Shown one piece after another: positions 8,847 through 18,351 of a stretch of DNA of 62,212 nucleotides. The notes under the pieces are model-generated. The model did no database searches, had not been told where the DNA came from, and saw nothing but the letters and a program-made list of their open reading frames with translations. Source of the DNA: an uncultured Actinomycetes bacterium (GTDB taxonomy: Bacteria; Actinomycetota; Actinomycetes; Nanopelagicales; Nanopelagicaceae); contig CAIKCJ010000039.1 in assembly GCA_903825945.1 (NCBI GenBank), positions 1 to 62,212 on the forward strand, read 5' to 3'. Every line of letters starts with the position of its first letter. Within the stretch, counting starts at the first letter, position 1. The translations under genes and the position numbers were made by a program.

Positions 8847-9695
8847 TTACGGGTTGGAGTGCTTTTGAGGCAATTCGAGCAGCGCTTCGATGACTGCAGC
8901 TACACCATCTTCTTCTACGGGATCGGCCACAAACTTGGCATATCGAGGGGCATCGGCGTGACCACCTTTGATAGCCCAAGAACGGTCGGCCCAATCGAGC
9001 ATCGAAAAATCGTTGGGGTTGTCGCCAAATGTGACGCAATCGGCCGAACTCAGACCAAGTCGAGCGGCCAGCTTTGCAAGCGTCGCACCCTTGCTGACAT
9101 CCACCGCAGAAATTTCGAGGAGTGATTCGCCTGAATTGGAGTGCGTAATTGTTGCCAGATGACCGATAGAACGTTGAGCAATTTCGAGCATCTGGTCTGA
9201 AGTGAATTCATATCCAGAACAACGTGCCAACATCTTGTATGCAGGCTCCGTTATTTTCTCTTCGATCTTTGCAACACCGACATTATCAAATCCAACATCC
9301 CAACGCGGGACGTAAGCGACTTCACGGTGAAATTCACCGCGATATTCGACGGCAAATGAAACTGGTGGAATTGCTTCGCGTAAAATATTTACGACTGCTA
9401 GTTGTTCTGAAACTGGCATCAACCATTGTTCAAGAATTGTCTCATTCAACAAGTCGTAATGCATTGCACCATTTGCACAAATCGCGTTCCCAAACCCGAA
9501 AGCGTCTTTGATCTCTCCCATCCAACGTGGTGGGCGACCGGTGACAAAAAATATTTCGATTCCCGCATCACGAGCTGCAGTAAATGCTGCGATTGTCCGA
9601 GGATTTATCGCACCAAAATGAGGAACGATTGTTCCGTCGAGATCTGTCGCAATAAGTTTTGGTCGAACGCCAGGAATATTTATGCTGGAAGTAAT
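8847..9695 (-). CDS. Cof-type HAD phosphatase with apparent ATT start
   Basis: Haloacid dehalogenase superfamily hydrolase (subclass IIB, Cof-like), a phosphatase probably acting on a sugar or other small phosphate ester. The first ATG in frame (9521) would remove motif I. The true N-terminus must lie upstream, because ATDLDGT (catalytic Asp18 and Asp20) and FVTGRPP are encoded before that ATG. No ATG, GTG or TTG exists in that part of the frame. An ATT at 9695 sits 7 bases after a strong AGGAG (9703-9707), giving 282 residues. Motif IV is [12 protein letters not shown]. It overlaps the end of serS by 16 bases and precedes tRNA-Ser. Confidence 0.82.
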   Translation of the reverse strand: MTSSINIPGVRPKLIATDLDGTIVPHFGAINPRTIAAFTAARDAGIEIFFVTGRPPRWMGEIKDAFGFGNAICANGAMHYDLLNETILEQWLMPVSEQLAVVNILREAIPPVSFAVEYRGEFHREVAYVPRWDVGFDNVGVAKIEEKITEPAYKMLARCSGYEFTSDQMLEIAQRSIGHLATITHSNSGESLLEISAVDVSKGATLAKLAARLGLSSADCVTFGDNPNDFSMLDWADRSWAIKGGHADAPRYAKFVADPVEEDGVAAVIEALLELPQKHSNP

Positions 9696-10942
9696 GTGTC
9701 GACTCCTAAGAATGGACGAAGGGCTGCAGGAACGCGTACCGATCCATCTGGTTGTTGATGATTTTCTAGAATCGCAACAATCATCCGTGGAATCGCAACA
9801 AGTGTTCCGTTGAGAGTTGCCACCGGCTTGGTGCCTTCTTCATCACGGTAGCGAATATTGAGGCGGCGAGCCTGAAATTCAGTGCAATTAGAGGTACTTG
9901 TGACTTCTCGATACGCGTTCTGAGTAGGGATCCACGCCTCGATATCAAACTTGCGAATGGCAGATGCACCGAGATCACCAGAGGCAACATCAATTACGCG
10001 ATAAGGAATTTCCATTGCATTCATAAAGTCTTTCTCCCATTGGAGAAGACGCTTATGTTCTGCAAGTGCATCTTCAGGCTTGCAGAATGTAAACATTTCG
10101 ACTTTATCAAATTGATGAACGCGGATGATTCCACGTGTGTCTTTGCCATACGTACCAGCTTCGCGACGGAAGCATGATGAATAGCCCGCATAACGAAGTG
10201 GAAGTGAATCAACAATTTCATCCATGTGATACGCAGCGAGTGGAACTTCACTGGTTCCCACGAGATAGAAATCATCTTCCTCTAAATGGAAAACATTCTC
10301 TGCTGCTTGTCCAAGGAATCCGGTTCCTTCCATCGCTGCAGGCTTTACGAGAACAGGTGGAATAACTGGAGTGAATCCAGCTTTTGTTGCAGATGCAATT
10401 GCATAATTAACGAGAGCAAACTCCAGAAGTGCACCAGGACCAGTAAGGTAATAAAAACGAGAGCCAGAGACTTTTGCTCCACGTTCTGTATCAATTGCCT
10501 TGAGAATCTTGCCGATTTCGACATGATCTTTTGGCTCAAAACCTTCGGCTGTGAAATCTCGCGGTGTCCCGATGTGTTCAAGAACAACAAAATCTTCTTC
10601 GCCACCAACAGGAGCTTCTGGATCAATGAGGTTGTGAATCTGAAGAAGTAAAGCGTCCGCAGCACTCTCTGCTTCAGCACGAGCGCTATCCGCAGCTTTT
10701 ACGCGAGCAGATAATTCTTTAGCTTTCTCAAGAATTGCTGCCTTCTCCTCACCTTTGGCTGCGCCAACAGATTTTGAGAGGAGATTTTGCTCAGCGCGAA
10801 GAGCTTCAAATGCAGTAATAGCTTCGCGGCGTGAGGTGTCTGCGACGAGGAGTTGATCGACAAGCTCTGGATTCTCGCCACGTACTTTTTGGGAGAGACG
10901 TACACGCTCTGGATCTTCACGAAGTACCTTGAGGTCAATCAC
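9680..10942 (-). CDS. serS: Seryl-tRNA synthetase
   Basis: Class II aminoacyl-tRNA synthetase that charges tRNA-Ser; 420 residues, full length. The N-terminal coiled-coil arm spans about residues 30-100 and is rich in Ala, Glu and Lys. Motif 2 is visible as [18 protein letters not shown], and motif 3 as [18 protein letters not shown] near the C-terminus. It lies 9 bases after pheA on the same strand. Its 3' end overlaps the proposed start of the HAD gene, and a tRNA-Ser follows, so enzyme and substrate RNA appear to share a transcription unit. Confidence 0.96.
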   Translation of the reverse strand: MIDLKVLREDPERVRLSQKVRGENPELVDQLLVADTSRREAITAFEALRAEQNLLSKSVGAAKGEEKAAILEKAKELSARVKAADSARAEAESAADALLLQIHNLIDPEAPVGGEEDFVVLEHIGTPRDFTAEGFEPKDHVEIGKILKAIDTERGAKVSGSRFYYLTGPGALLEFALVNYAIASATKAGFTPVIPPVLVKPAAMEGTGFLGQAAENVFHLEEDDFYLVGTSEVPLAAYHMDEIVDSLPLRYAGYSSCFRREAGTYGKDTRGIIRVHQFDKVEMFTFCKPEDALAEHKRLLQWEKDFMNAMEIPYRVIDVASGDLGASAIRKFDIEAWIPTQNAYREVTSTSNCTEFQARRLNIRYRDEEGTKPVATLNGTLVAIPRMIVAILENHQQPDGSVRVPAALRPFLGVDTLLPA

Positions 10943-10951
10943 GGTTCCAGC

Positions 10952-11824
10952 CTACCTTTTCTCTTCTGCTTGAATGTTTTTACTTGTGCGCGGGTATGAC
11001 CCAAGGATGCGAATATCTTCACAGATAGCCCGAAGGCCTTCGATGGAATTTTTTACTGACTGATCTGCCAGGTGGCCCTCGACATCAATAATGAAGTGAT
11101 AATGACCAAGTTCTCGACCGGTTGGACGGCTTTGGATAAATGTCAGGTTCACGTCATTCTTGGCAAACTCGGTCAGAATTTCTAGAAGCGCGCCAGCATG
11201 ATCCATGCCGATATATGCCACTAAAGAGGTGCGATCAAAGCCAGTTGCTGGTGGGGTGGTCCCCGGACGCTCAACTAATACAAAGCGAGTTACTGCGCCA
11301 GGATTGTCACCGATATCGCTTGCAACTACATGCAGCCCATACTTCTCGGCAGCGTTCTGCGATGCAATTGCTGCATCCCAGTTTCCGTTATTAATTCCTT
11401 CTGCGGCCGCTGCTGTAGAAGGAGTTGTCACGACCTCGACTCCAGGCAACTCGCGTGCGATAAATGCGCGACATTGAGATTCGGCATGTGGATGGGTTGC
11501 CACTCGCTCGATGGCCTGACCCGCACGCTGCGGGCTCACCATTAAGCTGAAACTGACCGGAATTGTGGTTTCGGCGGTGATAACTAAAGGAAAACCTGTA
11601 GCTAGCTCATCGAGTGTTCGGGCAACAACGCCTTCGACTGAATTTTCGATAGGTACGAGCGCGCGCTCGAATTCACCGCTACGAACTGCATCGAGTGCAG
11701 CAGTCACGGTTGAAAAAGGAGTGAGTTGGTCGTTAGCGCTGGTAATACCTCGCAGCGCTGCTTCGGTAAAAGTCCCCGCGGGCCCAAGGTAGGCGTATTT
11801 GGCGGTGGCTGGACTTGTACTCAC
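10952..11824 (-). CDS. pheA: Prephenate dehydratase
   Basis: Converts prephenate to phenylpyruvate in phenylalanine synthesis. It opens with YAYLGPAGTFTEAAL, the family N-terminus, and carries the catalytic TRF motif in GAVTRFVLVERPG (about residue 183). A C-terminal ACT domain (about 200-280) with ESRPTG-type motif SRPTGRELGHYHF should bind phenylalanine for feedback inhibition. There is no chorismate mutase domain, as is usual in actinobacteria. Length 290 residues. Divergent from pstP across a 46-base gap, which must hold both promoters. Confidence 0.95.
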   Translation of the reverse strand: MSTSPATAKYAYLGPAGTFTEAALRGITSANDQLTPFSTVTAALDAVRSGEFERALVPIENSVEGVVARTLDELATGFPLVITAETTIPVSFSLMVSPQRAGQAIERVATHPHAESQCRAFIARELPGVEVVTTPSTAAAAEGINNGNWDAAIASQNAAEKYGLHVVASDIGDNPGAVTRFVLVERPGTTPPATGFDRTSLVAYIGMDHAGALLEILTEFAKNDVNLTFIQSRPTGRELGHYHFIIDVEGHLADQSVKNSIEGLRAICEDIRILGSYPRTSKNIQAEEKR

Positions 11825-11870
11825 TACCCAAGACTATCTGACTTGAGGCTGCTCCCATTAGGCTAAAACC

Positions 11871-12653
11871 ATGACTCCGCGCTTTTCAACCATCGCTCGT
11901 AGCGATGTTGGCTTGGTGCGCGAAGGTAATGAGGACTCCGCCCTTATCTCAAGCCGAGTTGTGGCCGTTGCGGATGGAATGGGTGGCCATGCTGGCGGCG
12001 AAGTCGCTTCTGAGATAGCTATCGCTACATTGCACGACCTCATTGGCGTTCTCTCAGATCCTGCCGTCGATGAAGCTTCTCGCGAAGATCTTTTGATGAA
12101 CATCTCTTTCTCGATTGATCACAAAATTTCAGCGCGTGTATCCGCGGAACCGATGCTTACCGGGATGGGAACAACTCTCACAGCGCTCCATCTTGGGACA
12201 GGCGTTGTTGAGCTATTACATATTGGTGATTCCCGTTGTTACAAGTGGAGTGGCAAGAAGATTACGCAGCTGAGCTACGACCACACTGTGATGCAAGAAC
12301 TTTTAGATCAAGGACGACTCACGCCAGAAGAGGTTGTCGACCACCCCCAACGATCAATGCTCACTCAAGCTCTTATGGGTGACGGCAAGATTGATCCAGT
12401 TTTAAGTGTGTATCCCGCGGCAGTTGGCGATCGCTTTCTGCTCTGCAGTGATGGCTTGACCAACATTCTCTCCGACCACGAGATCGCAACAATTATCAAA
12501 CGCAACAAAAATGAAGATGTGGTGGACACCCTTGTGAGCGCAGTTCTGGAAAAAGGTGCTCCAGATAATGTCACCGTTCTGTGGGTCGAGATTATTGATG
12601 ACCAAGACGCAGCTCATTCCCATCTCATTGGTGCGGCAGGTGAGAATAAGTGA
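11871..12653 (+). CDS. pstP: PP2C-family Ser/Thr protein phosphatase
   Basis: Metal-dependent PPM/PP2C phosphatase, the usual partner of PknB. The catalytic domain fills the 260 residues: VREGNEDS (about 17-24) and VADGMGGHAGGE (about 34-45) supply the metal-binding Asp and Gly residues, and CSDGLTN and DNVTV lie in the second half. Unlike mycobacterial PstP, there is no transmembrane segment or extracellular tail, so it appears soluble. It overlaps pknB by 4 bases. The rodA, pbpA, pknA and fha genes that usually share this operon are absent here. Confidence 0.92.
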   Translation: MTPRFSTIARSDVGLVREGNEDSALISSRVVAVADGMGGHAGGEVASEIAIATLHDLIGVLSDPAVDEASREDLLMNISFSIDHKISARVSAEPMLTGMGTTLTALHLGTGVVELLHIGDSRCYKWSGKKITQLSYDHTVMQELLDQGRLTPEEVVDHPQRSMLTQALMGDGKIDPVLSVYPAAVGDRFLLCSDGLTNILSDHEIATIIKRNKNEDVVDTLVSAVLEKGAPDNVTVLWVEIIDDQDAAHSHLIGAAGENK

Positions 12654-14203
12654 AGCGCACTTTCAATAACCGCTACGAAATAGGTCCCATGATTGGCACC
12701 GGCGGAATGGCCGATGTTTACGAAGCGACTGATTCACGCCTTAATCGCAAGGTTGCAGTCAAGATTCTGCGCAGCGACTTAGCGCGTGATCCAGCATTTG
12801 TTGGACGTTTTAAAAAAGAAGCACTGGCAGCCGGAGGATTGAGTTACCCAGGAATTGTCGCAGTCTATGACTCTGGCGTTGATGGAAGTGATTCCTACAT
12901 AGTGATGGAGCTCGTCAACGGCCACACACTGCGCGAGATTTTGCAATCAGGTGAACGTTTAGATCAAGCAGAAGCCTTGAAGATTATCGTTGAAGTTCTT
13001 GAGGCTCTTGAATATTCACATCACAAATCGATTGTTCATCGTGATGTAAAGCCTGGAAATATCATGATTACCGATAGTGGCCAGGTAAAGGTTATGGACT
13101 TTGGAATTGCACGCGCGATGGATGACATCGGCGCAACCATGACCAATACGTGGAACGTTGTTGGTACGGCTCAATACCTTTCACCCGAACAAGCAACTGG
13201 AGAGAGTGCGGATCGACGCAGTGACATCTATTCTGTAGGTGCGCTCATGTACGAACTGCTCGTTGGGCGCCCACCATTTATTGGCGACACTCCAGTCTCG
13301 ATCGCTTTTCAACATGTATCGGCTCCACTGATTTCTCCATCGGAGTTTGATCCCTCGCTTGATCCCAACTTAGTCAAAATTATGCAAGTGGCGCTCTGCA
13401 AAGATCCGGCGGATCGTTATCAAGATGCAGGAGCGATGCTTGATGATCTCAAGCGAGCTATTCGCGGCGAGCAAGTAACAACAAAGCTACGCAAAGTTCG
13501 TCCGCGTAAGTCTTATGCAATTGCGGCAGCAATAGTTCTTGTTGCGGCTCTGGGATCTGCTTACTTTATTCACGGCAGCTCTAAGAACCTTCCAACCGTG
13601 GAGTTGCCAAATGTAGTTGGCCTCACGCTCGATGAAGCTAAAGCGTTGTTGCCTAACTACACAATTAACATTCAACATGCGCCAGACTCACGTATTCCAA
13701 AAGATCGAGTTTCTAGCGAATTACCACTGGCTGCAACGCGTGTTCTCGCGGGTACGAGTGTCACAATCACCATCTCTGATGGTCCGGGTAATACAACGAT
13801 CCCAGCCAATTTGGTAGGTCTTTCACTCAATGATGCCCGCAATGCACTGACGGCTGCGGGGCTAGTAATCACTCAAACTGTTGCCACCGATTCCAATGAA
13901 CAACCAGGAACAGTGTTGGCAGTTACACCAAGTGCGGGAAGTATTTTGGCGGCGGGAAGTGGCGTTGTTCTAGAAATTGCTAGCGGTAATTTGCAAGTTC
14001 CTTCGATGGTTGGATTCTCCAATGTTGAAGCGATTACGCAACTTACTCAAGCAGGCTTTTTGGTGAAGACCGCGCAAGCGTGGGATCCCACTCAGGCCAG
14101 CAACGTTGTGTTGGCTCAAGCACCGGTAGGTGGAACAACTCAATCAATTGGCTCGTCAGTAACGATTACCGTTAATACAAATCCAAATTCGCCCAACAAT
14201 TAG
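12650..14203 (+). CDS. pknB: PASTA-domain Ser/Thr kinase
   Basis: Membrane kinase that senses cell-wall fragments and controls growth. It starts with GTG, overlapping pstP by 4 bases. The kinase domain (about residues 9-270) has GTGGMADVYEA (glycine loop), VAVKIL (Lys), HRDVKPGNIM (catalytic loop) and DFGIA. One transmembrane segment follows at about 288-306 (YAIAAAIVLVAALGSAYFI). Three PASTA repeats follow outside (about 312-378, 380-447, 448-513); mycobacterial PknB has four. The tail ends in Asn and Pro. It is the only kinase in this window. Confidence 0.95.
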   Translation: MKRTFNNRYEIGPMIGTGGMADVYEATDSRLNRKVAVKILRSDLARDPAFVGRFKKEALAAGGLSYPGIVAVYDSGVDGSDSYIVMELVNGHTLREILQSGERLDQAEALKIIVEVLEALEYSHHKSIVHRDVKPGNIMITDSGQVKVMDFGIARAMDDIGATMTNTWNVVGTAQYLSPEQATGESADRRSDIYSVGALMYELLVGRPPFIGDTPVSIAFQHVSAPLISPSEFDPSLDPNLVKIMQVALCKDPADRYQDAGAMLDDLKRAIRGEQVTTKLRKVRPRKSYAIAAAIVLVAALGSAYFIHGSSKNLPTVELPNVVGLTLDEAKALLPNYTINIQHAPDSRIPKDRVSSELPLAATRVLAGTSVTITISDGPGNTTIPANLVGLSLNDARNALTAAGLVITQTVATDSNEQPGTVLAVTPSAGSILAAGSGVVLEIASGNLQVPSMVGFSNVEAITQLTQAGFLVKTAQAWDPTQASNVVLAQAPVGGTTQSIGSSVTITVNTNPNSPNN

Positions 14204-14219
14204 GAGTAATGAGAATTCA

Positions 14220-14858
14220 TTAACCGCGGTTCACCACGGGTGCAAGCCCAACAGATTTGGCGAGCGCATCGGCATCTCCACATCGAGCCAACCAGTTGGC
14301 AAGCATCGTGAAACCATGTTCTGTCAGAACAGATTCAGGATGGAATTGAACTCCCGATATAGGCAGAGTTTTATGCTCGACTGACATGACGATTCCGCTC
14401 TCAGTCTTGCCGGTTACTTCCAAAACATCAGGCAACGTCTCTGGAACGATTGCTAGGGAGTGATATCGAGTAGCCACAAACGGTGATGGAATCTGGCTCA
14501 TCAACCCATGGCCATTGTGATGAACAAGGGAAGTTTTTCCGTGGAGTAGTTCGGGGGCGCGATCAACAGTTGCGCCAAATGCGACACCGATTGCTTGATG
14601 TCCAAGACAGACGCCAAAGAGTGGAATCTGATGTTCGGCGCAGAAGTGGATGAGCTCAATACTGGCTCCAGCGCCCTCGGGGGTTCCGGGACCTGGGGAG
14701 ATCAGAACGCCATCAAAGTTCTTGGCATTATCAACGCTCACCTCATCATTACGCATGACCGTGACATCCGCGCCTAGTTGGCCCAAATATTGCACCAAGT
14801 TGTAGACAAAAGAGTCGTAGTTATCTACGACCAAGATACGAGTGGCGCCCATCCTCAA
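14220..14858 (-). CDS. pabA: Glutamine amidotransferase of anthranilate/PABA synthase
   Basis: Class I glutamine amidotransferase that supplies ammonia to chorismate aminase for tryptophan or folate synthesis (TrpG/PabA type). The nucleophile is in LFGVCLGHQAIG, and the catalytic His-Glu pair is in VQFHPES. ISPGPGTPEGAG near residue 53 is also typical. 212 residues from the ATG at 14858; an ATG two codons later is equally possible. In mycobacteria the same gene sits between crgA and pknB, as here. I cannot tell TrpG from PabA by sequence alone; a shared role is common. Confidence 0.9.
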   Translation of the reverse strand: MRMGATRILVVDNYDSFVYNLVQYLGQLGADVTVMRNDEVSVDNAKNFDGVLISPGPGTPEGAGASIELIHFCAEHQIPLFGVCLGHQAIGVAFGATVDRAPELLHGKTSLVHHNGHGLMSQIPSPFVATRYHSLAIVPETLPDVLEVTGKTESGIVMSVEHKTLPISGVQFHPESVLTEHGFTMLANWLARCGDADALAKSVGLAPVVNRG

Positions 14859-14926
14859 ACTTTAGCCAGGAATATCCAACCAGGAGAGGCATATCTAGCT
14901 GGGATCAACTGGTGTATTCTCTGCAC

Positions 14927-15187
14927 ATGCCTAAATCACGTGTGCGCAAGAAGAAGGAATCCGTCCAGATTGTCGACGAGTTCGCTCATCTTGGCCAATC
15001 TCGCAAAGAGAGCCCGGCTTGGCTTGCACCCCTCATGGTCGCAGCCTTCATCGCCGGCTTGATCTGGATTGTGATTTTCTACGTCTCAACCACCAAATAC
15101 CCAGTTCCTCATATCGGAGCATGGAACATGGTGATCGGATTCGGCTTTATTGCAGCTGGATTCACGCTCGCCACCAAATGGCGCTAA
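14927..15187 (+). CDS. crgA: Cell division protein CrgA
   Basis: Small actinobacterial septation protein that helps recruit and regulate FtsZ/FtsI. 86 residues from the ATG at 14927 (MPKSRVRKKKES), which gives the canonical basic N-terminus; a longer frame to 14912 adds five unlikely residues. Two transmembrane segments (about 39-59 and 66-82) flank a short loop carrying TKYPVPHIG, and the protein ends LATKWR. It diverges from pabA over 68 bases. The neighbourhood pknB-pabA-crgA matches other actinobacteria. Confidence 0.93.
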   Translation: MPKSRVRKKKESVQIVDEFAHLGQSRKESPAWLAPLMVAAFIAGLIWIVIFYVSTTKYPVPHIGAWNMVIGFGFIAAGFTLATKWR

Positions 15188-15304
15188 CTCAGCCATAAAT
15201 CACTCGAATTACAGCGATGTAATTCTCCACATCGTGGATAAACACTGTGGAAAACTTCTGTCCATTCTCAGGAAACCTTCAGGGTTCTCATCCATGATCC
15301 TCCT
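15188..15304 (+). promoter_or_regulatory. Upstream region of two-component system with direct repeats
   Basis: Between crgA and the regulator gene lie an inverted repeat (CGATGT 15215-15220 with ACATCG 15229-15234, not followed by a T-run) and the 11-bp-spaced direct repeat CTCAGG (15267-15272) / TTCAGG (15278-15283). The latter spacing is what OmpR-type regulators bind, so it may be an autoregulatory operator (inference). Two near DnaA-box 9-mers (15233-15241, 15246-15254) also occur. Confidence 0.35.
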
Positions 15305-16039
15305 ATGAGCACTCCAGCAACCGCAACAACTACTCCCTCTGCAAGTCAGCAGAGAATTCTTGTAGTCGATGATGAGAGTTCCATCAGTGATCTCATCGCA
15401 ACCAGTCTTCGCTTTGTTGGATTTGATGTTCGCACCGCCGCTACCGGATCTGAAGCGCTGACCATCGCTGAAGAGTTCAAGCCTCATGCACTCATTCTCG
15501 ATGTCATGCTGCCCGATCAAGATGGTTTTGAAGTATGCCGCCAACTTCGTCAGGATGGACATAGCGTTGGCGTCCTCTTTCTGACTGCAAAGGATGCTGT
15601 CGATGACAAGATCGCTGGTCTGACCATTGGTGGCGATGACTATGTAACCAAACCTTTCTCACTCGAAGAATTGGTCGCCCGTTTGCGCGCACTGTTGCGT
15701 CGCATCGGCGCAGTGGAATCCACTGTTGATGACGAGAAAATTCGTTTTGCAGATCTAGAGCTCGATGAAGCAACTCACGAGGTACGACGTGCGGGTCATC
15801 TCATTGACCTATCCCCTACAGAATTTCTCTTGCTTCGCTATCTCATGATTAATGCGGATCGAGTAGTCAGCAAATCTCAGATTCTCGATCATGTCTGGCA
15901 GTACGACTTCCGGGGTGATGCTGGCATCGTGGAAACCTATGTCTCTTACCTGCGTAAGAAGATTGATATCTACGAGCCCGCTCTTATTCACACTGTGCGT
16001 GGCGTTGGTTACCGCATGCGCATTCCATCAGGCAAGTAA
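15305..16039 (+). CDS. OmpR-family response regulator
   Basis: DNA-binding response regulator, 244 residues. The receiver domain (about 18-130) has the acidic pocket VVDDES, phosphorylation site D66 in LILDVMLPD, and Lys in VTKPFS. The winged-helix domain (about 145-240) ends with RGVGYRMR, typical of the OmpR/PhoB class. The first 17 residues are a Thr/Ala/Ser-rich leader. It sits 18 bases before its histidine kinase. It resembles mycobacterial TrcR/MprA-like regulators, but I cannot assign the exact orthologue or signal. Confidence 0.93.
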   Translation: MSTPATATTTPSASQQRILVVDDESSISDLIATSLRFVGFDVRTAATGSEALTIAEEFKPHALILDVMLPDQDGFEVCRQLRQDGHSVGVLFLTAKDAVDDKIAGLTIGGDDYVTKPFSLEELVARLRALLRRIGAVESTVDDEKIRFADLELDEATHEVRRAGHLIDLSPTEFLLLRYLMINADRVVSKSQILDHVWQYDFRGDAGIVETYVSYLRKKIDIYEPALIHTVRGVGYRMRIPSGK

Positions 16040-16057
16040 TTCGCGATACGTTTAGGT

Positions 16058-17536
16058 ATGACGCTCATGCATCCTTCGCAGTGGAGTCTTCGCAGCCGCT
16101 TGCTACTAGCCATCATGCTTGTAGCTGCTCTTGGTATAGGCGCATCGGATTTTGCGGCTAATACCGAACTTAAATCTTTTCTTGTGAACCAAGTTGATAC
16201 CCAACTCAAGGGTGTTGCTATGGGTTCTATCAATAGGTTGGCTCGAGCTGGTATCGATCCAAACTCTGAAGCGCAAAATAATACTGAGGATCCAAACTCG
16301 CCATTTCGCGTAGTTCGTCCACTCCGTGGAGTCCCAACCGCAACTGCAGTGACGCTGCTAGATGCGCAGGGAAATGTCATGGGACAACTTGGTGGAGATA
16401 TCACCAGCGCCACAACTCCAACCACCTTTACTGGCATGACTATTGATCAGGTTAATGCGACGAAAGGCAAGCCATTTACTTTCGCTGCCACAAAGAACAA
16501 TCCTGCAACTCGCGCAATTGCATTAGCACTCCCAACCGGAGTTGGATCTTTCATTGTCTCGGTCTCGCTCGATAGCGTCAATCGCACTCTGCAAGAATTG
16601 GGTTGGCTCTTCCTATTTATCGCACTCATCGTTCTTCTACTTATCGGCCTGATCTCTCGGTATGTCATTCAGATAAGTCTTAAGCCACTACTCGACGTCG
16701 AAGGCACGGCTGCTGCAATTGCTGCAGGAGATCTCTCCGCACGTTTGCCTGCCAGCAAACCAAACACTGAAGTTGGTCGTTTATCTCATTCGCTCAATAC
16801 CATGTTGGGTCGTATTGAAGACTCCTTCAATGCAAAAGCGAACTCCGAAACAAAGCTTCGTCGATTTGTTGCCGATGCATCACACGAACTTCGGACTCCG
16901 CTTACTGCAATCCGCGGATTTGCCGAGCTCCATCGTCAAGGCGCTGTTGAGGGTGTAGAAAAGACGAAGGAACTTATTGGTCGTATTGAGAAAGAGTCGA
17001 TACGTATGGGCTCACTCGTAGAGGACCTACTCTTTCTTGCTCGTTCCGATGAGGCTAGACCGCTTGTTAAAGAGCCGGTTGATATTAAAAACTTAATTGA
17101 AGAGTCGGTTGCATCGGCTCGTGCTGCTGGTCCTAGCCACACAATCACCATAAATACGGGCGGCGAGAGCGATGAGATATTTGTTTTGGGTGATAGCAAG
17201 CGCATTCACCAAGCGGTTGCAAATCTTCTAGCTAATGCACGAACACACACACCGGCCGGAACTCCGATTATTGTTTCAGCGCACGTAGGTGATAACGAAA
17301 CTACAATTTGCGTCGCAGATAGTGGTCCTGGATTGCCAGTTGAGGATCAACCTCGAATTTTCGAACGCTTCTTCCGCTCAGATCCTTCACGCGCACGCAG
17401 CGCTGGAGAAGGTAGTGGTCTCGGGCTCTCAATTGTGGATGCCATTATGAAAGCCCATGGGGGCAGTGTTTCTGTGGCTTCAGAGCCAGGAAATGGAGCG
17501 ACGTTCACACTCCATTTCCCGATTCTCGGTGACTAG
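16058..17536 (+). CDS. Sensor histidine kinase
   Basis: Membrane sensor paired with the upstream regulator, 492 residues. A transmembrane helix at about 16-36 is followed by an extracytoplasmic sensor domain of roughly 140 residues, a second helix (about 182-203) and a HAMP linker. Then comes a HisKA domain with phosphorylated H276 in FVADASHELRTPL, and a HATPase with N box NLLANARTHTP, DSGPGL and GSGLGLSIV. The sensor domain has no motif I recognise. It is convergent with the copper cluster, overlapping the last Sco gene by 4 bases; whether it senses copper is unknown. Confidence 0.93.
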   Translation: MTLMHPSQWSLRSRLLLAIMLVAALGIGASDFAANTELKSFLVNQVDTQLKGVAMGSINRLARAGIDPNSEAQNNTEDPNSPFRVVRPLRGVPTATAVTLLDAQGNVMGQLGGDITSATTPTTFTGMTIDQVNATKGKPFTFAATKNNPATRAIALALPTGVGSFIVSVSLDSVNRTLQELGWLFLFIALIVLLLIGLISRYVIQISLKPLLDVEGTAAAIAAGDLSARLPASKPNTEVGRLSHSLNTMLGRIEDSFNAKANSETKLRRFVADASHELRTPLTAIRGFAELHRQGAVEGVEKTKELIGRIEKESIRMGSLVEDLLFLARSDEARPLVKEPVDIKNLIEESVASARAAGPSHTITINTGGESDEIFVLGDSKRIHQAVANLLANARTHTPAGTPIIVSAHVGDNETTICVADSGPGLPVEDQPRIFERFFRSDPSRARSAGEGSGLGLSIVDAIMKAHGGSVSVASEPGNGATFTLHFPILGD

Positions 17537-18348
17537 TACTTGACTTGATCTACAAAGGAGAGCGCCTGTAGTACTTCTGCGCTAGTCCATCCGCCTTTGT
17601 ACACAGGATTCTTATAGATGTTGCTCTTGTATCCCATAAATGTTGCCAGGGTTTTGGAGAGAGTTCCTGTAAATGCAGGTTGTGTCCCGCTCACAAAGCG
17701 AACGTGCTCTGTTGGATCAATAATCCAGAATCCATCTGAGTGATTGATGTCGTAGGTGAGTGGCTTAAATGGAGCAAGCCAATCGTTTGATGGTGGATTT
17801 CCTTGTGGCACCACTTGAACTGTCCAACCAAAGAATTTTTCGAGAGCTGTGAGATTTGAATTTGTGTCACCAGATCCGACTGGGTTCTTTGAAGCCTGCT
17901 CTTGTTTTGTAAATCCAGGAGTAGCTGTAACTCCCCTTGGAGTCCAAATATCGAAGTTAGCGCTAATGAGTTTTAGATAAGCCGTGGTTCGATTTTGGGT
18001 GTCACGATATGGATCGACTGATACTCCTACAACCACCACATTCGATGCGTGATCAGAGGCCAACTTACTTTGGATCTGAACCATGTTTGCGGATGTAAAA
18101 GGGCATGTATCTCCACACAAGGTAAGTAGCGGTACTACAAGTACCGTCTTACCTTTAAGCGCACCAAGCGATTGGGTCATACCCATCTCATCTGTGAAGC
18201 TAGCATTCAAAACCGCATCAGGAACTGCGATTTGAGTGGATGTTCCCACTGATGCTGGAGGAGTGCTTATGGTTGCGCCAAAAACCGGAGTTACAATGGT
18301 GATTATTAAGGCAGCAGTGATGCTCACAAGTTTCTTTTTCACACGCAT
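17533..18348 (-). CDS. Sco1/SenC-like copper protein (downstream copy)
   Basis: Sco1/SenC/PrrC-family thioredoxin-fold protein that delivers copper to, or reduces, the CuA site of cytochrome oxidase. The CxxxC copper motif is C78-GDT-C82-P, and the third ligand is H203 in INHSDGFW. A signal peptide or membrane anchor occupies residues 5-25. 271 residues, longer than typical Sco because of an insert at about 140-195. It comes 3 bases after the CopC-CHRD-PCuAC gene in one transcription unit. Some Sco proteins act as thiol reductases instead. Confidence 0.88.
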   Translation of the reverse strand: MRVKKKLVSITAALIITIVTPVFGATISTPPASVGTSTQIAVPDAVLNASFTDEMGMTQSLGALKGKTVLVVPLLTLCGDTCPFTSANMVQIQSKLASDHASNVVVVGVSVDPYRDTQNRTTAYLKLISANFDIWTPRGVTATPGFTKQEQASKNPVGSGDTNSNLTALEKFFGWTVQVVPQGNPPSNDWLAPFKPLTYDINHSDGFWIIDPTEHVRFVSGTQPAFTGTLSKTLATFMGYKSNIYKNPVYKGGWTSAEVLQALSFVDQVKY

Positions 18349-18351
18349 ATT

